DNA from: CAZEDL01 sp964585245
Lineage (GTDB): Bacteria > Patescibacteriota > Patescibacteriia > Magasanikbacterales > GWA2-37-8
DNA length: 11,875 bases
Direction: 5' to 3'
NCBI GenBank assembly: GCA_964585245.1
Contig: CAZPCV010000038.1
Span: 1 to 11,875 of the forward strand
In this document: positions 5,775-11,875 of the stretch, in pieces
Layout of the letters: each line of letters opens with the position of its first letter
Position numbering within the stretch: position 1 is the first letter of the stretch
Notes under the pieces: generated by a model
Databases searched by the model: none
The model's input: the letters and a program-made list of their open reading frames with translations, nothing else
What the model was told of the DNA's origin: nothing
Program-made: the position numbers and the translations under genes

Positions 5775-7211
5775 TTAAAAATCCCGATTAATTACGAGCG
5801 TTTTCAGCTCCATCATATCCTCGATCGCGTAACGCACCCCCTCGCGACCGAGGCCCGAATCTTTGACGCCGCCATAGGGCATCACGTCTGAGCGGAAATT
5901 AGGTGTGTTATTAATAATTACTCCACCCACCTCCAATTGTTCGTAGGCGAGCAACATTTCTGGCAACTTGTCCGTAAAGACTCCGCACTGCAAACCAAAC
6001 TTGCTATCGTTAATATAATCTAGGGCTTGCGCAAACTCAGTATACGATTCCAGAATAACAATCGGAGCAAACGCTTCCTCGGAGTACACCCGCATGGCTT
6101 TGGTGGTGTTCGTAAGAATGGTTGGCGCAAAACCGCATTCGCCAATACGCTCGCCGCCGCATAATAGCTCTGCGCCAGCCTGTAATGCCTCTTTTACCCA
6201 GCTGTCGATGCGCTGGGCGTTGGCGCCATCAATCATGCTAGAAAATAACACGCCTTTCTCGCGTGGATCGCCGTAGTTTAGTTTCTTCGTTTCGGCTATG
6301 AATAGTTTTTTAAACTTTTCAAAATGGCTCGCGTGCACCAGGATGCGTTGGGTATGAATACAGCTCTGCCCGCTCTGCCCAAAAGCGCCAGCGACTATTT
6401 TGGGGATAATTTTTTCTAGATCAGCTGAATCAGTGACGATAAGACCAGCATTACCCCCTAGCTCCAGAACAACTTTTTTCTTGCCGGAGCGCGCCTTCAT
6501 ATCCCAGCCTACGCTCGGCGACCCGGTGAATGTCAAGAGTTTAAAGCGCTCGTCAGTGACGAGCTTGTCGCCGGTTGTGCGGTCCATAGGCAGAATCGAC
6601 ACCGCACCTTTTGGTAGATCGGTTGCGTTGATTAATTCGGCTAAAAATAAAGCGGATAGCGGGGTTTTGCTGGCTGGCTTCAAAATGATGGGGCACCCAG
6701 CGGCAATAGCCGGAGCTACTTTGTGGGCGACCAAGTTTAATGGAAAATTAAACGGCGCAATTGCAGCCACAAGGCCCACCGGGAAGCGCCGCACGATGGC
6801 TTCGTGATGGCGGCTGCCGGGGGTGTGATCAAGCGCCATCCATTCGCCATAGATACGTTTAGTTTCTTCGGCTCCATCGGTGAAGGTTTGAATTGCTCGT
6901 TCCACTTCGGCTTCGGCATAGGCCAATGGTTTCCCGGTTTCGAGCGTGATTAGCAGGGCAATTTCTGCCTGGCGGGTTTTGAGTCCGGCCGCGATAGAAA
7001 AAAGCGCTTCGGCTCGCGTATACATGGGTAAAGCGCGCAGGGATTTTGCTATGCTAAGCGCGCCACCTATCGCCTGTTCTAGCACAGCTTCATCGGCCAA
7101 GTAGGTGGTAGCGACAGTTTCGCCGTTAAAAGGAAAAATTACCGGCAGCGGCTGCTTGGTGGTAATAAAAGCCCCGTTACAATAAATGGGAAAGTCGGTT
7201 TTGATTGCCAT
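5775..7211 (-). CDS. NAD(P)-dependent aldehyde dehydrogenase
   Basis: 478 residues from ATG at 7211. An in-frame GTG at 7250 would add 13 residues (LHPILIWFF-like) not typical of the family. All catalytic features are present: PFNFP with Asn155, Lys178 in LKPASKTP, FTGSPSVG (228-235), Glu250 in LELGGN, nucleophile Cys284 in GQSGQSC, and Glu378 in EEAFAP. The C-terminal PYGGVKDSGLGREG is typical of the succinate-semialdehyde, lactaldehyde and related glyceraldehyde-phosphate branch. It oxidises an aldehyde to the acid with NAD(P)+; the substrate cannot be read from sequence. It is first in a two-gene operon with the ALS-like enzyme. A TATATT -10-like hexamer lies only about 13 bases upstream of the ATG without a good -35, so the mRNA may be almost leaderless. 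Confidence 0.9.
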   Translation of the reverse strand: MAIKTDFPIYCNGAFITTKQPLPVIFPFNGETVATTYLADEAVLEQAIGGALSIAKSLRALPMYTRAEALFSIAAGLKTRQAEIALLITLETGKPLAYAEAEVERAIQTFTDGAEETKRIYGEWMALDHTPGSRHHEAIVRRFPVGLVAAIAPFNFPLNLVAHKVAPAIAAGCPIILKPASKTPLSALFLAELINATDLPKGAVSILPMDRTTGDKLVTDERFKLLTFTGSPSVGWDMKARSGKKKVVLELGGNAGLIVTDSADLEKIIPKIVAGAFGQSGQSCIHTQRILVHASHFEKFKKLFIAETKKLNYGDPREKGVLFSSMIDGANAQRIDSWVKEALQAGAELLCGGERIGECGFAPTILTNTTKAMRVYSEEAFAPIVILESYTEFAQALDYINDSKFGLQCGVFTDKLPEMLLAYEQLEVGGVIINNTPNFRSDVMPYGGVKDSGLGREGVRYAIEDMMELKTLVINRDF

Positions 7212-7267
7212 AAAAAACCAGATTAATATAGGGTGCAAGCATCTTCTCACGAAAAAAATAACTAGTC

Positions 7268-7301
7268 AAAAAAATACCTCGGCTGATTGAGCCGAGGTAT
7301 T
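7268..7301 (-). terminator. Terminator of the ndh-doxX operon
   Basis: AATACCTCGGCT and AGCCGAGGTATT form a near-perfect twelve-pair stem around a five-base loop; on the minus strand TTTTTTT follows. It separates doxX from the aldehyde dehydrogenase operon. The A/T-symmetrical ends could also work in the opposite direction. Confidence 0.88.
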
Positions 7302-7315
7302 GCCAGAGAAAAAGT

Positions 7316-7936
7316 TTATTTTTTGACTTCTTCGGATTTTTTGGAGCAGCACATTGAACTAGTTTTTCCGCTGCCGCAAGCGCACGTTTTGGTAATCTCG
7401 CCAGAGGCGCAGGCGCCACCACAGCAGCCGCCTTTGATCTCGCCCGCTTCGCAGGCACCATCTTTTTTCATCTTATCGTCGCAACATTGGCCGTTTTCTT
7501 TGGCCGCCATACGACATTTCGGGCAACAACATTCGGCTTTGACCAGGCGAAAATCACCGGAACCAACACCCATAAGCGCTAACAAACTACCTAACAATGA
7601 AAGCGGCAAAAACCAGCCCTGGAACGGACCTTTTAAGTGTGCGGCCAGTATTGCCACCACCATCGTAATAGATAGCCAAACGGCAGCAATTCGCGCATAA
7701 ATGCCCAGTAATACCATTAAACCGCCGACCAATTCAGCTAAACCTACAAAATAGGCCCAGAAAGCAGGCATTGGAAAGCCCATTTTAGTAAACATTCCCA
7801 CCGTCATGAGCGGGTTGCCAAAAAGCTTGCTGTACCCAGAATAAATGAAGATAATGCCGATCACCACGCGTAACGCCAATAGTCCCCACGAATCCATTTT
7901 AGGATTACAACGGAGTGTATGTTTGCACATCATCAT
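7316..7936 (-). CDS. DoxX-family membrane protein with a 14-cysteine C-terminal tail
   Basis: 206 residues. Residues about 18-125 are a DoxX domain with four hydrophobic helices (about 18-36, 58-80, 82-100, 107-124) and the family's RVVIGIIFIYSGYSKLFG opening. DoxX proteins are small quinone- or thiosulfate-linked membrane subunits; many are uncharacterised. Residues 133-206 are unusual: 14 cysteines (136-138, 141, 151, 152, 162, 171, 172, 176, 185, 187, 196, 197) in CCC, CxxC, CC and CxC patterns among Gly, Lys and Asp, metallothionein-like. Two more cysteines (4, 10) lie before Met14, an alternative start at 7897. I keep the upstream ATG because AGGT precedes it. It follows ndh by 25 nt, suggesting joint redox work. 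Whether the tail binds metal or carries thiols is inference. Confidence 0.85.
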   Translation of the reverse strand: MMMCKHTLRCNPKMDSWGLLALRVVIGIIFIYSGYSKLFGNPLMTVGMFTKMGFPMPAFWAYFVGLAELVGGLMVLLGIYARIAAVWLSITMVVAILAAHLKGPFQGWFLPLSLLGSLLALMGVGSGDFRLVKAECCCPKCRMAAKENGQCCDDKMKKDGACEAGEIKGGCCGGACASGEITKTCACGSGKTSSMCCSKKSEEVKK

Positions 7937-7961
7937 ACCTATAAGTTAAATAATAAATAAA

Positions 7962-9188
7962 TTAATCCAGGTCGATTATATAGCGAAACCCGAAGCTATG
8001 CAAGGTCCAATCCACGAGGATGTTGAGTTTTCGTATTATTCCGGGCATGAATAAGATATACACGGTACGCCGGATTACCCAGGCAATCCGGCCAAAAAAA
8101 TAGAGGTTGCCCACGGCCATCACTCCATACCAATCCCCAATCGGAATCAACATGCCTCGAGACCGAAAGAAGAATGGTTTTATGTTTTGATTCTGCACAG
8201 TCGCCGCGATGTGACGAGCAACGTATCTACCTTCAGCGTGCGCTGTTTCACCCAATTGCGGGGATGGTTTGGCGCTTCCTGGGTTAAAAAATTCCGCCAT
8301 GTCGCCCACCGCATAGAGTGAGTCAGAGAGTGGGTGGCGCAAAAAGGCATCGGTAGGCAGCCGTCCTTTTTGGACATAGGTCTCGTCGAAAAAAGATCCC
8401 GCGTTATTTTGTACGCCCGCACACCAGATCGTAATGTCACTCGGTATTGATGTGCCAGGAGAAAGTTCGATGGCTGAAGCGGAAACAGACAATACCTTTT
8501 TTTCAAGTAGAAAAGATAAACCCTGTTTGGTGAGCCTCTCCAAGACTTTTTGTTGCACGCTCTGCGGTAGGTTATTTAAAATAGCTGGTCCGGCCTCGAT
8601 GACCCGTACTGTGAGCTGCTGCCGAGGGTATAATTTTTTTAAATCCCGATTAATTAAATATAATAGCTGCGATGCGGTTTCAATGCCGGTGTACCCGCCG
8701 CCGACCACGCTTATCACTATGTGTTCTTGCCCGCTTTCCAGCCGTTGGATTAGCTCGTGGCGCAGGCGCATGGCCCTCTCGAGGGTGCGTGTTTGAAAGC
8801 AGTGCTCGCTCGCACCTGGTGTATTGAAAAAGTTTACGCCGCTTCCTAGTGCTGCCACGGCATATTCATAATGAATAACCCCTTGATCTGTCGTAACCGT
8901 TTTGGCTGCCGGATCAATGTGGGTGACGGTGGCTCGCAAGAAATGATGCGGCGTATCCTGTACCAGGGCACGCAATGACAAAGTGCAGTGGGCTGGCTCG
9001 ATTGATCCGGCCGCTACTTCGTGCAACATGGGGGTAAAAGTAAAGTAGTTGTTGCGATCAACAATGGTGATTTTTTTAGTACTTCCGGTTTTTTTAAATA
9101 ATCGTGCGAGCGTCCGGAAGGTTTCGTAGCCGCCAATACCAGCTCCCAAAATAACAATGTCGGTTTTCAGTTCAGAAGAATCATTCAT
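7962..9188 (-). CDS. ndh: Type II NADH dehydrogenase (NDH-2)
   Basis: 408 residues, typical of single-subunit NADH:quinone oxidoreductases. FAD-binding Rossmann motif GAGIGG (15-20) with the acidic residue of strand 2 in IVDRNNYFTFTPML; NADH-binding motif GGGYTGIE (163-170); C-terminal FAD contact YAVGDMAEF (292-300); a PSPQLGETAHAEGRYVARHI helix corresponding to the quinone-site region of the family; and a C-terminal amphipathic/hydrophobic stretch (about 355-385) for peripheral membrane attachment. It transfers electrons from NADH to quinone without proton pumping. It is first in an operon with the DoxX protein. An extended -10 promoter lies 24 bases upstream of the ATG. A related sulfide:quinone oxidoreductase is less likely because the redox cysteines of that family are not seen. 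Confidence 0.88.
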   Translation of the reverse strand: MNDSSELKTDIVILGAGIGGYETFRTLARLFKKTGSTKKITIVDRNNYFTFTPMLHEVAAGSIEPAHCTLSLRALVQDTPHHFLRATVTHIDPAAKTVTTDQGVIHYEYAVAALGSGVNFFNTPGASEHCFQTRTLERAMRLRHELIQRLESGQEHIVISVVGGGYTGIETASQLLYLINRDLKKLYPRQQLTVRVIEAGPAILNNLPQSVQQKVLERLTKQGLSFLLEKKVLSVSASAIELSPGTSIPSDITIWCAGVQNNAGSFFDETYVQKGRLPTDAFLRHPLSDSLYAVGDMAEFFNPGSAKPSPQLGETAHAEGRYVARHIAATVQNQNIKPFFFRSRGMLIPIGDWYGVMAVGNLYFFGRIAWVIRRTVYILFMPGIIRKLNILVDWTLHSFGFRYIIDLD

Positions 9189-9211
9189 AGTATTAGTTAA
9201 AAGTTTCGCTG

Positions 9212-9220
9212 AGTATAGCA
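9212..9220 (-). promoter_or_regulatory. Extended -10 promoter of ndh-doxX
   Basis: TGCTATACT on the minus strand: a TATACT hexamer with the TGn extension, which can replace a good -35. The -35 region is only T-rich. Predicted start near 9205, leaving a 17-base leader before the ATG at 9188. Confidence 0.6.
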
Positions 9221-9309
9221 GATAAAATAAAAAGTGTTAAATTGTCAGATGACTAAATTACTCTAGGGCAAAACCCCCACCTCACTAACAAGTTAACAGT
9301 TTAGCAGTG

Positions 9310-9375
9310 TAACAACTAGTTTAATGGTAGATTGCGCTGCCAGACAAACCCAGGTATGATAATTCGGCTTGATAC
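9310..9375 (+). pseudogene. Possible decayed tRNA fragment (Gly-like)
   Basis: TAGTTTAATGGTAGA (9317-9331) matches the U8-A9 plus D-arm of many bacterial tRNA-Gly genes; TGCCA (9338-9342) would fit a GCC anticodon, and TTCG (9363-9366) sits at the distance expected for a T-loop. But the acceptor, anticodon and T stems do not pair, so it cannot be a working tRNA. It overlaps the holA promoter. It may be a relic of a tRNA or of an integration event, or a coincidence. Confidence 0.3.
9332..9360 (+). promoter_or_regulatory. Probable holA promoter
   Basis: TTGCGC (9332-9337), 17-base spacer, TATGAT (9355-9360). Predicted start near 9367, about 24 bases before the holA ATG. The -35 is only partly consensus. 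Confidence 0.5.
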
Positions 9376-9390
9376 AATTTTAGAAATCGT

Positions 9391-10362
9391 ATGCTCATCT
9401 ATCTGTACGGCGCCGACACTGCTCGTAGCCGGCATTATCTACGAGAGCAAGTTGTCAAATTCAAAGCTGCCCGCGACCCCCAGGGGTATAATGTGGTTTT
9501 TGTGGATGCGCAAAAGGAATCGCCGGGCAAGATTATGGGCGAATTATTGGCAGCGCCTTTTTTGGCCGCCCGCCGTTTGATTGTGCTAGAAAATCTGTTG
9601 AATCATGCTGATACCGAGTTTTTGACTCAGTTTGGCGAGCGCAGTCGTGCGGATACGTGGCCAAAGAGCAATGTAATAATCCTTTGGCAGGGTCAGGCGA
9701 TCGGCAAAACCAAAGTCGTGAAAGCGCTGCATGAACAGTTGTCGGGTGCTCAGTATGCCGAAGAATTTGCGCCGCTCACCGCCGCTCAGTTGCCCGTCTG
9801 GATTACTACCTATTTAAAAACCCGCGCGAGAACCATAACCCCCGGAGCCCTCAACTATCTGGTGCAACAGGCCGAAAAAGACAGTCGATCCCTAGAAAGT
9901 GTGCTCGATCAGCTGGTGGCGTATAGCAGAGATCCTGTGGTGCCGATTACGGCCGAAATGGCTGAATTGTTTCTTCCTGAAAAAAAAGAGGATACTATTT
10001 TTAATGTAGTAGATGCCATTCTTTCAGGCAATCATAAACAGGCGCGCACTCTATTAAACGAAGCCCGGGTGTCCGGGCTCGAAGATGGGTATCTGTTTGC
10101 GATGGTAACGAAGCAACTGCACAACCTCTTGCTCATCCGCGATTGTTTTGATCATGCTTCACCTTTCGCGAGTGATCTGGCTGCGAAAGAGCTAGGCCTC
10201 CACCCGTTTGTAGTTAAAAAAAGTTTACCTCTCGTCAAGCGAACTCCGCTCGCGCAGTTGAAAGCACTACAAATGAAATTGCTAGAGGTTGATCACCGAC
10301 TTAAAACCGGAGCCGGTTCGCTGCCGACACTTATAGATGTGTTGGTTGGGTATGTGCAATAG
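9391..10362 (+). CDS. holA: DNA polymerase III delta subunit
   Basis: 323 residues, the usual length. The N-terminal AAA+-like domain opens with LIYLYGADTARSRHYLREQV, the degenerate P-loop region seen in delta subunits, followed by a conserved 'PFLAARRLIVLENLL' segment. A middle helical region contains NYLVQQAEKDSRSLESVLDQL and EEKKEDTIFNVVDAILSGNHKQA; the C-terminal collar domain ends in LLEVDHRLKTGAGSLPTLIDVLVG, matching the family's D-x-x-x-K-x-G ending. Delta opens the beta sliding clamp within the clamp loader. It is divergent from ndh and convergent with an unrecognised gene whose stop lies inside the last 32 bases of holA. holA and rpsT are neighbours in many Firmicutes, and the same pair is close here. 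No Shine-Dalgarno is visible before the ATG. Confidence 0.9.
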   Translation: MLIYLYGADTARSRHYLREQVVKFKAARDPQGYNVVFVDAQKESPGKIMGELLAAPFLAARRLIVLENLLNHADTEFLTQFGERSRADTWPKSNVIILWQGQAIGKTKVVKALHEQLSGAQYAEEFAPLTAAQLPVWITTYLKTRARTITPGALNYLVQQAEKDSRSLESVLDQLVAYSRDPVVPITAEMAELFLPEKKEDTIFNVVDAILSGNHKQARTLLNEARVSGLEDGYLFAMVTKQLHNLLLIRDCFDHASPFASDLAAKELGLHPFVVKKSLPLVKRTPLAQLKALQMKLLEVDHRLKTGAGSLPTLIDVLVGYVQ

Positions 10363-11023
10363 CTCGGTACAATTCTCTCGCATGAACCATTTCACGGACT
10401 TGAGCTTCGGTCAGTTCGTCACGTATAGCGTCGTTAAAATAAGTGCGGCATGTTTCTTTGGGGAAGTTTGTCATAAAGTCACCAAGCTGTTTAGCAGCGT
10501 TACGTAGGCCCTCTGAGCCCGTGGTAGCCATTTCTACTGCCTCAGCGTAGGCTGCTCGGATGCGCGCCTCTACCTGGCTGTTTTTGGCGACACTTTCGGC
10601 CAGTGTAAGCTGGTGATGGTATTCGGCCGGAAAATGTTGCTCCAGCCAGGCGAGGAAATTTTTTTCCTCTTTCATTTTTACATACACCGTTTCGCCAGGG
10701 CCAACCAGATCTTCTAAGATTTTTTTGGATTCCATGACAGAGCCGTCTGGTAATTCAAATGAAAGGATCGGAAAAATCTGTGCCCCATCAACTGATTCCA
10801 AATATGTGGCAAAGGAAAGTAACGGGCGGGTTTCGATCGGGGCCAATTCGGATGAGGCTACAGATGCGCGGGGTGAGCTTTCGTCAGATAATAGGTAGAA
10901 ATTTAGCGATAAGTCTCCTAAATAACGGTCGACCTCTTTGGTTAACCAGTCTTTGGTCAGGCCGGCCATTATTTTTTTAATAACTTTGTTGGCCAACCCA
11001 GCAGTGTTAGAAGTTGCGGTCAT
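10331..11023 (-). CDS. Unrecognised 230-aa protein between holA and rpsT
   Basis: I do not recognise a family. The sequence looks soluble and mixed alpha/beta: no signal peptide, no transmembrane segment, one cysteine, an acidic middle (residues about 45-120, with LSFATYLESVDGAQIFPILSF followed by an 'ELPDGSVMESKKILEDLVGPGETVYVKM' strand-rich part) and a helical C-terminal half (about 125-230) rich in Ala and Glu. The long frame between well-formed signals supports a real gene. Its ATG follows the rpsT terminator by only 8 bases and an extended -10 (11054-11062) precedes that terminator, so it may have its own short transcript or depend on read-through from rpsT. Its last 32 bases overlap the end of holA in convergent orientation, with no terminator between. 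Confidence 0.7.
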   Translation of the reverse strand: MTATSNTAGLANKVIKKIMAGLTKDWLTKEVDRYLGDLSLNFYLLSDESSPRASVASSELAPIETRPLLSFATYLESVDGAQIFPILSFELPDGSVMESKKILEDLVGPGETVYVKMKEEKNFLAWLEQHFPAEYHHQLTLAESVAKNSQVEARIRAAYAEAVEMATTGSEGLRNAAKQLGDFMTNFPKETCRTYFNDAIRDELTEAQVREMVHARELYRAIAHTQPTHL

Positions 11024-11031
11024 AAATTAAA

Positions 11032-11053
11032 AACCCCGAGATTAATCGGGGTT
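11032..11053 (-). terminator. rpsT terminator, 8 bases upstream of the next start codon
   Basis: AACCCCGA/TCGGGGTT form an eight-pair stem with a six-base loop; the minus strand then reads TTTTTAATTTATG, where ATG is the start of the 230-aa gene. It ends rpsT transcripts. Confidence 0.82.
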
Positions 11054-11062
11054 AGTATAACA
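11054..11062 (-). promoter_or_regulatory. Possible extended -10 for the 230-aa gene
   Basis: TGTTATACT on the minus strand, an extended -10 without a good -35, between the rpsT stop and its terminator. Transcription from here would begin inside the terminator stem (near 11047), so the RNA would lack the 5' arm of the hairpin and escape termination. Confidence 0.4.
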
Positions 11063-11074
11063 GAAATATTGAAT

Positions 11075-11326
11075 TTAGGCCATTTTGTTAACTTTTTTCA
11101 TGAGGCGCGACAATTTGCGGGCAGCGGTATTGCGTTTGATAACCCCGCTTTGAGCGGCTTTATCAAGCGCCTGCTGGGCTGCTTTAGCGAGAGAGGCGGC
11201 ATCTTGTTTGCCGGCTTTTAAGGTTTTTTTGATAGCTTCTTTGAAGGCGTTTTTACGGACTAAATTACGTTCGGCACGAGCGCGATTTTGGCGTAACGCT
11301 TTTTTGGCATTAGCTTTATTAGGCAT
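11075..11326 (-). CDS. rpsT: Ribosomal protein S20
   Basis: 83 residues, very basic, beginning MPNKANAKKALRQNRARAERN and continuing with SGVIKRNTAARKLSRLMKKVN, both diagnostic of bS20, a helical protein bound to 16S rRNA in the small subunit. The frame stays open upstream to 11374, but the ATG at 11326 gives the standard family N-terminus. It has its own promoter (11382-11410), a leader of about 49 nt and its own terminator. No Shine-Dalgarno precedes the ATG, which is notable for a highly expressed ribosomal gene. Confidence 0.95.
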   Translation of the reverse strand: MPNKANAKKALRQNRARAERNLVRKNAFKEAIKKTLKAGKQDAASLAKAAQQALDKAAQSGVIKRNTAARKLSRLMKKVNKMA

Positions 11327-11381
11327 AATTTTTAAGGATGAGTTCAAAACAAAAACATTCGAGAGCGCGAACATTTTTCAT

Positions 11382-11410
11382 ATTCTATACAATAAACCAT
11401 AAAAAGTCAA
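11382..11410 (-). promoter_or_regulatory. rpsT promoter
   Basis: Minus strand: TTGACT (plus 11405-11410), 17-base spacer, TAGAAT (plus 11382-11387). Predicted start near 11375, just upstream of the ATG at 11326 by about 49 bases. Confidence 0.75.
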
Positions 11411-11483
11411 GTTAAGCGGCGGCGTGTTTGCTAAAAAGGGCAGTAGCCTGTACCCTGTTATTTAATGATACATACAAAGCAAT

Positions 11484-11834
11484 ATGTCTATTGATAACGC
11501 ACCAGACAGCCAATATCAAAAAGAAAGAGAAGTCGTTGGACAAATAAAAGAATTAGAACGAATTAATTTAGAGCTGCAAAAGGCTTTGAAGGCGTCTCTA
11601 AAAGTTGAAGCCGCACCCGGCGAGTTTGATATTTTACGCAAAAAAGCGCCTGCTGTCGGCAAAGAATCAGACATCTCTGCCCAGATTAATCGTTTGTTGA
11701 ATGACTTGCAGTCCCTAATAGAGGGAAGCTGTGATTTTGAATCCGATGGAGTAGCGTCAGGAGTGGGAGCGATAGAAATTTTTAAAAAAATGTTTACTAA
11801 TTTAGTAGCTGTTTTAGATAAAAGAGCTAATTAA
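11484..11834 (+). CDS. Small helical hypothetical protein
   Basis: 116 residues of no family I recognise. Residues about 10-44 (EREVVGQIKELERINLELQ) have hydrophobic positions spaced as in a coiled coil, followed by a Pro/Gly break and a second helical segment (about 60-82, SAQINRLLNDLQSLIEG) and a third (about 92-115). No signal peptide or membrane segment; one cysteine. It is divergent from rpsT. The only support for the start is that the ATG opens the longest frame; neither a good Shine-Dalgarno nor a convincing promoter is seen in 11411-11483. Confidence 0.6.
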   Translation: MSIDNAPDSQYQKEREVVGQIKELERINLELQKALKASLKVEAAPGEFDILRKKAPAVGKESDISAQINRLLNDLQSLIEGSCDFESDGVASGVGAIEIFKKMFTNLVAVLDKRAN

Positions 11835-11875
11835 AGTTTCGAGTTGGTAAATTGGTCTGTTCTCTTGTAACATTA

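Noticed and set aside
7212..7250. GTG at 7250 as start of the aldehyde dehydrogenase
   Set aside because: The added 13 residues are untypical and would overlap the possible promoter; ATG at 7211 is preferred.
9310..9385. Functional tRNA-Gly
   Set aside because: Acceptor, anticodon and T stems do not pair; listed only as a possible relic.
11327..11374. ATG at 11374 as start of rpsT
   Set aside because: S20 proteins begin at MPNxxxAxKxxRQ; the upstream 16 residues lie in the leader right at the predicted transcription start.

Overview
The window looks like chromosome from a streamlined bacterium, most plausibly a member of the Candidate Phyla Radiation (Patescibacteria, Parcubacteria-like). 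This is an inference from family resemblance, short intergenic gaps, the lspA/dksA and holA/rpsT neighbourhoods, and the lack of Shine-Dalgarno sequences; no rRNA or other firm taxonomic marker is present. Promoters of the TTGACA-17-TATAAT type and GC hairpins followed by T-runs are easy to read, so transcription units can be drawn with fair confidence.

Layout. (1) 128-825: a promoter, a 16-codon leader ORF overlapping a terminator-like hairpin, and a secreted 3D-domain (double-psi barrel) protein, closed by a strong terminator. (2) 928-3504, minus strand: an operon dksA-like > lspA > yifB/comM with its own consensus promoter. (3) 3517-4084, about 570 bases without a convincing protein gene. 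It holds an apparently independent minus-strand transcription unit of about 320 nt with promoter, several GC-rich hairpins and a terminator, which I read as a structured non-coding RNA I cannot assign to a family. Just upstream lie three copies of a split 21-bp motif (TTGTCTAY-N7-TATACA; two direct, one inverted) interleaved with DnaA-box-like nonamers. This is the most novel-looking part of the window. (4) 4123-7211, minus strand: an aldehyde dehydrogenase followed 14 nt later by an acetolactate-synthase-like ThDP enzyme, ended by a terminator. (5) 7268-9217, minus strand: a type II NADH dehydrogenase and a DoxX membrane protein carrying a 14-cysteine tail, ended by a terminator. (6) 9332-10362, plus strand: holA (DNA polymerase III delta). 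(7) 10331-11410, minus strand: rpsT (ribosomal protein S20) with promoter and terminator, then an unrecognised 230-aa protein whose 3' end overlaps that of holA. (8) 11484-11834, plus strand: a small helical hypothetical protein.

How the genes fit together. dksA/lspA/yifB combine transcription control, lipoprotein processing and DNA uptake or recombination. NDH-2 plus DoxX suggests a membrane redox module that reoxidises NADH. ALDH plus ALS points to pyruvate/aldehyde overflow metabolism that could produce NAD(P)H and acetolactate. holA and rpsT are housekeeping genes often found near each other. Almost every start codon lacks a purine-rich Shine-Dalgarno, and several starts lie close to a predicted transcription start.
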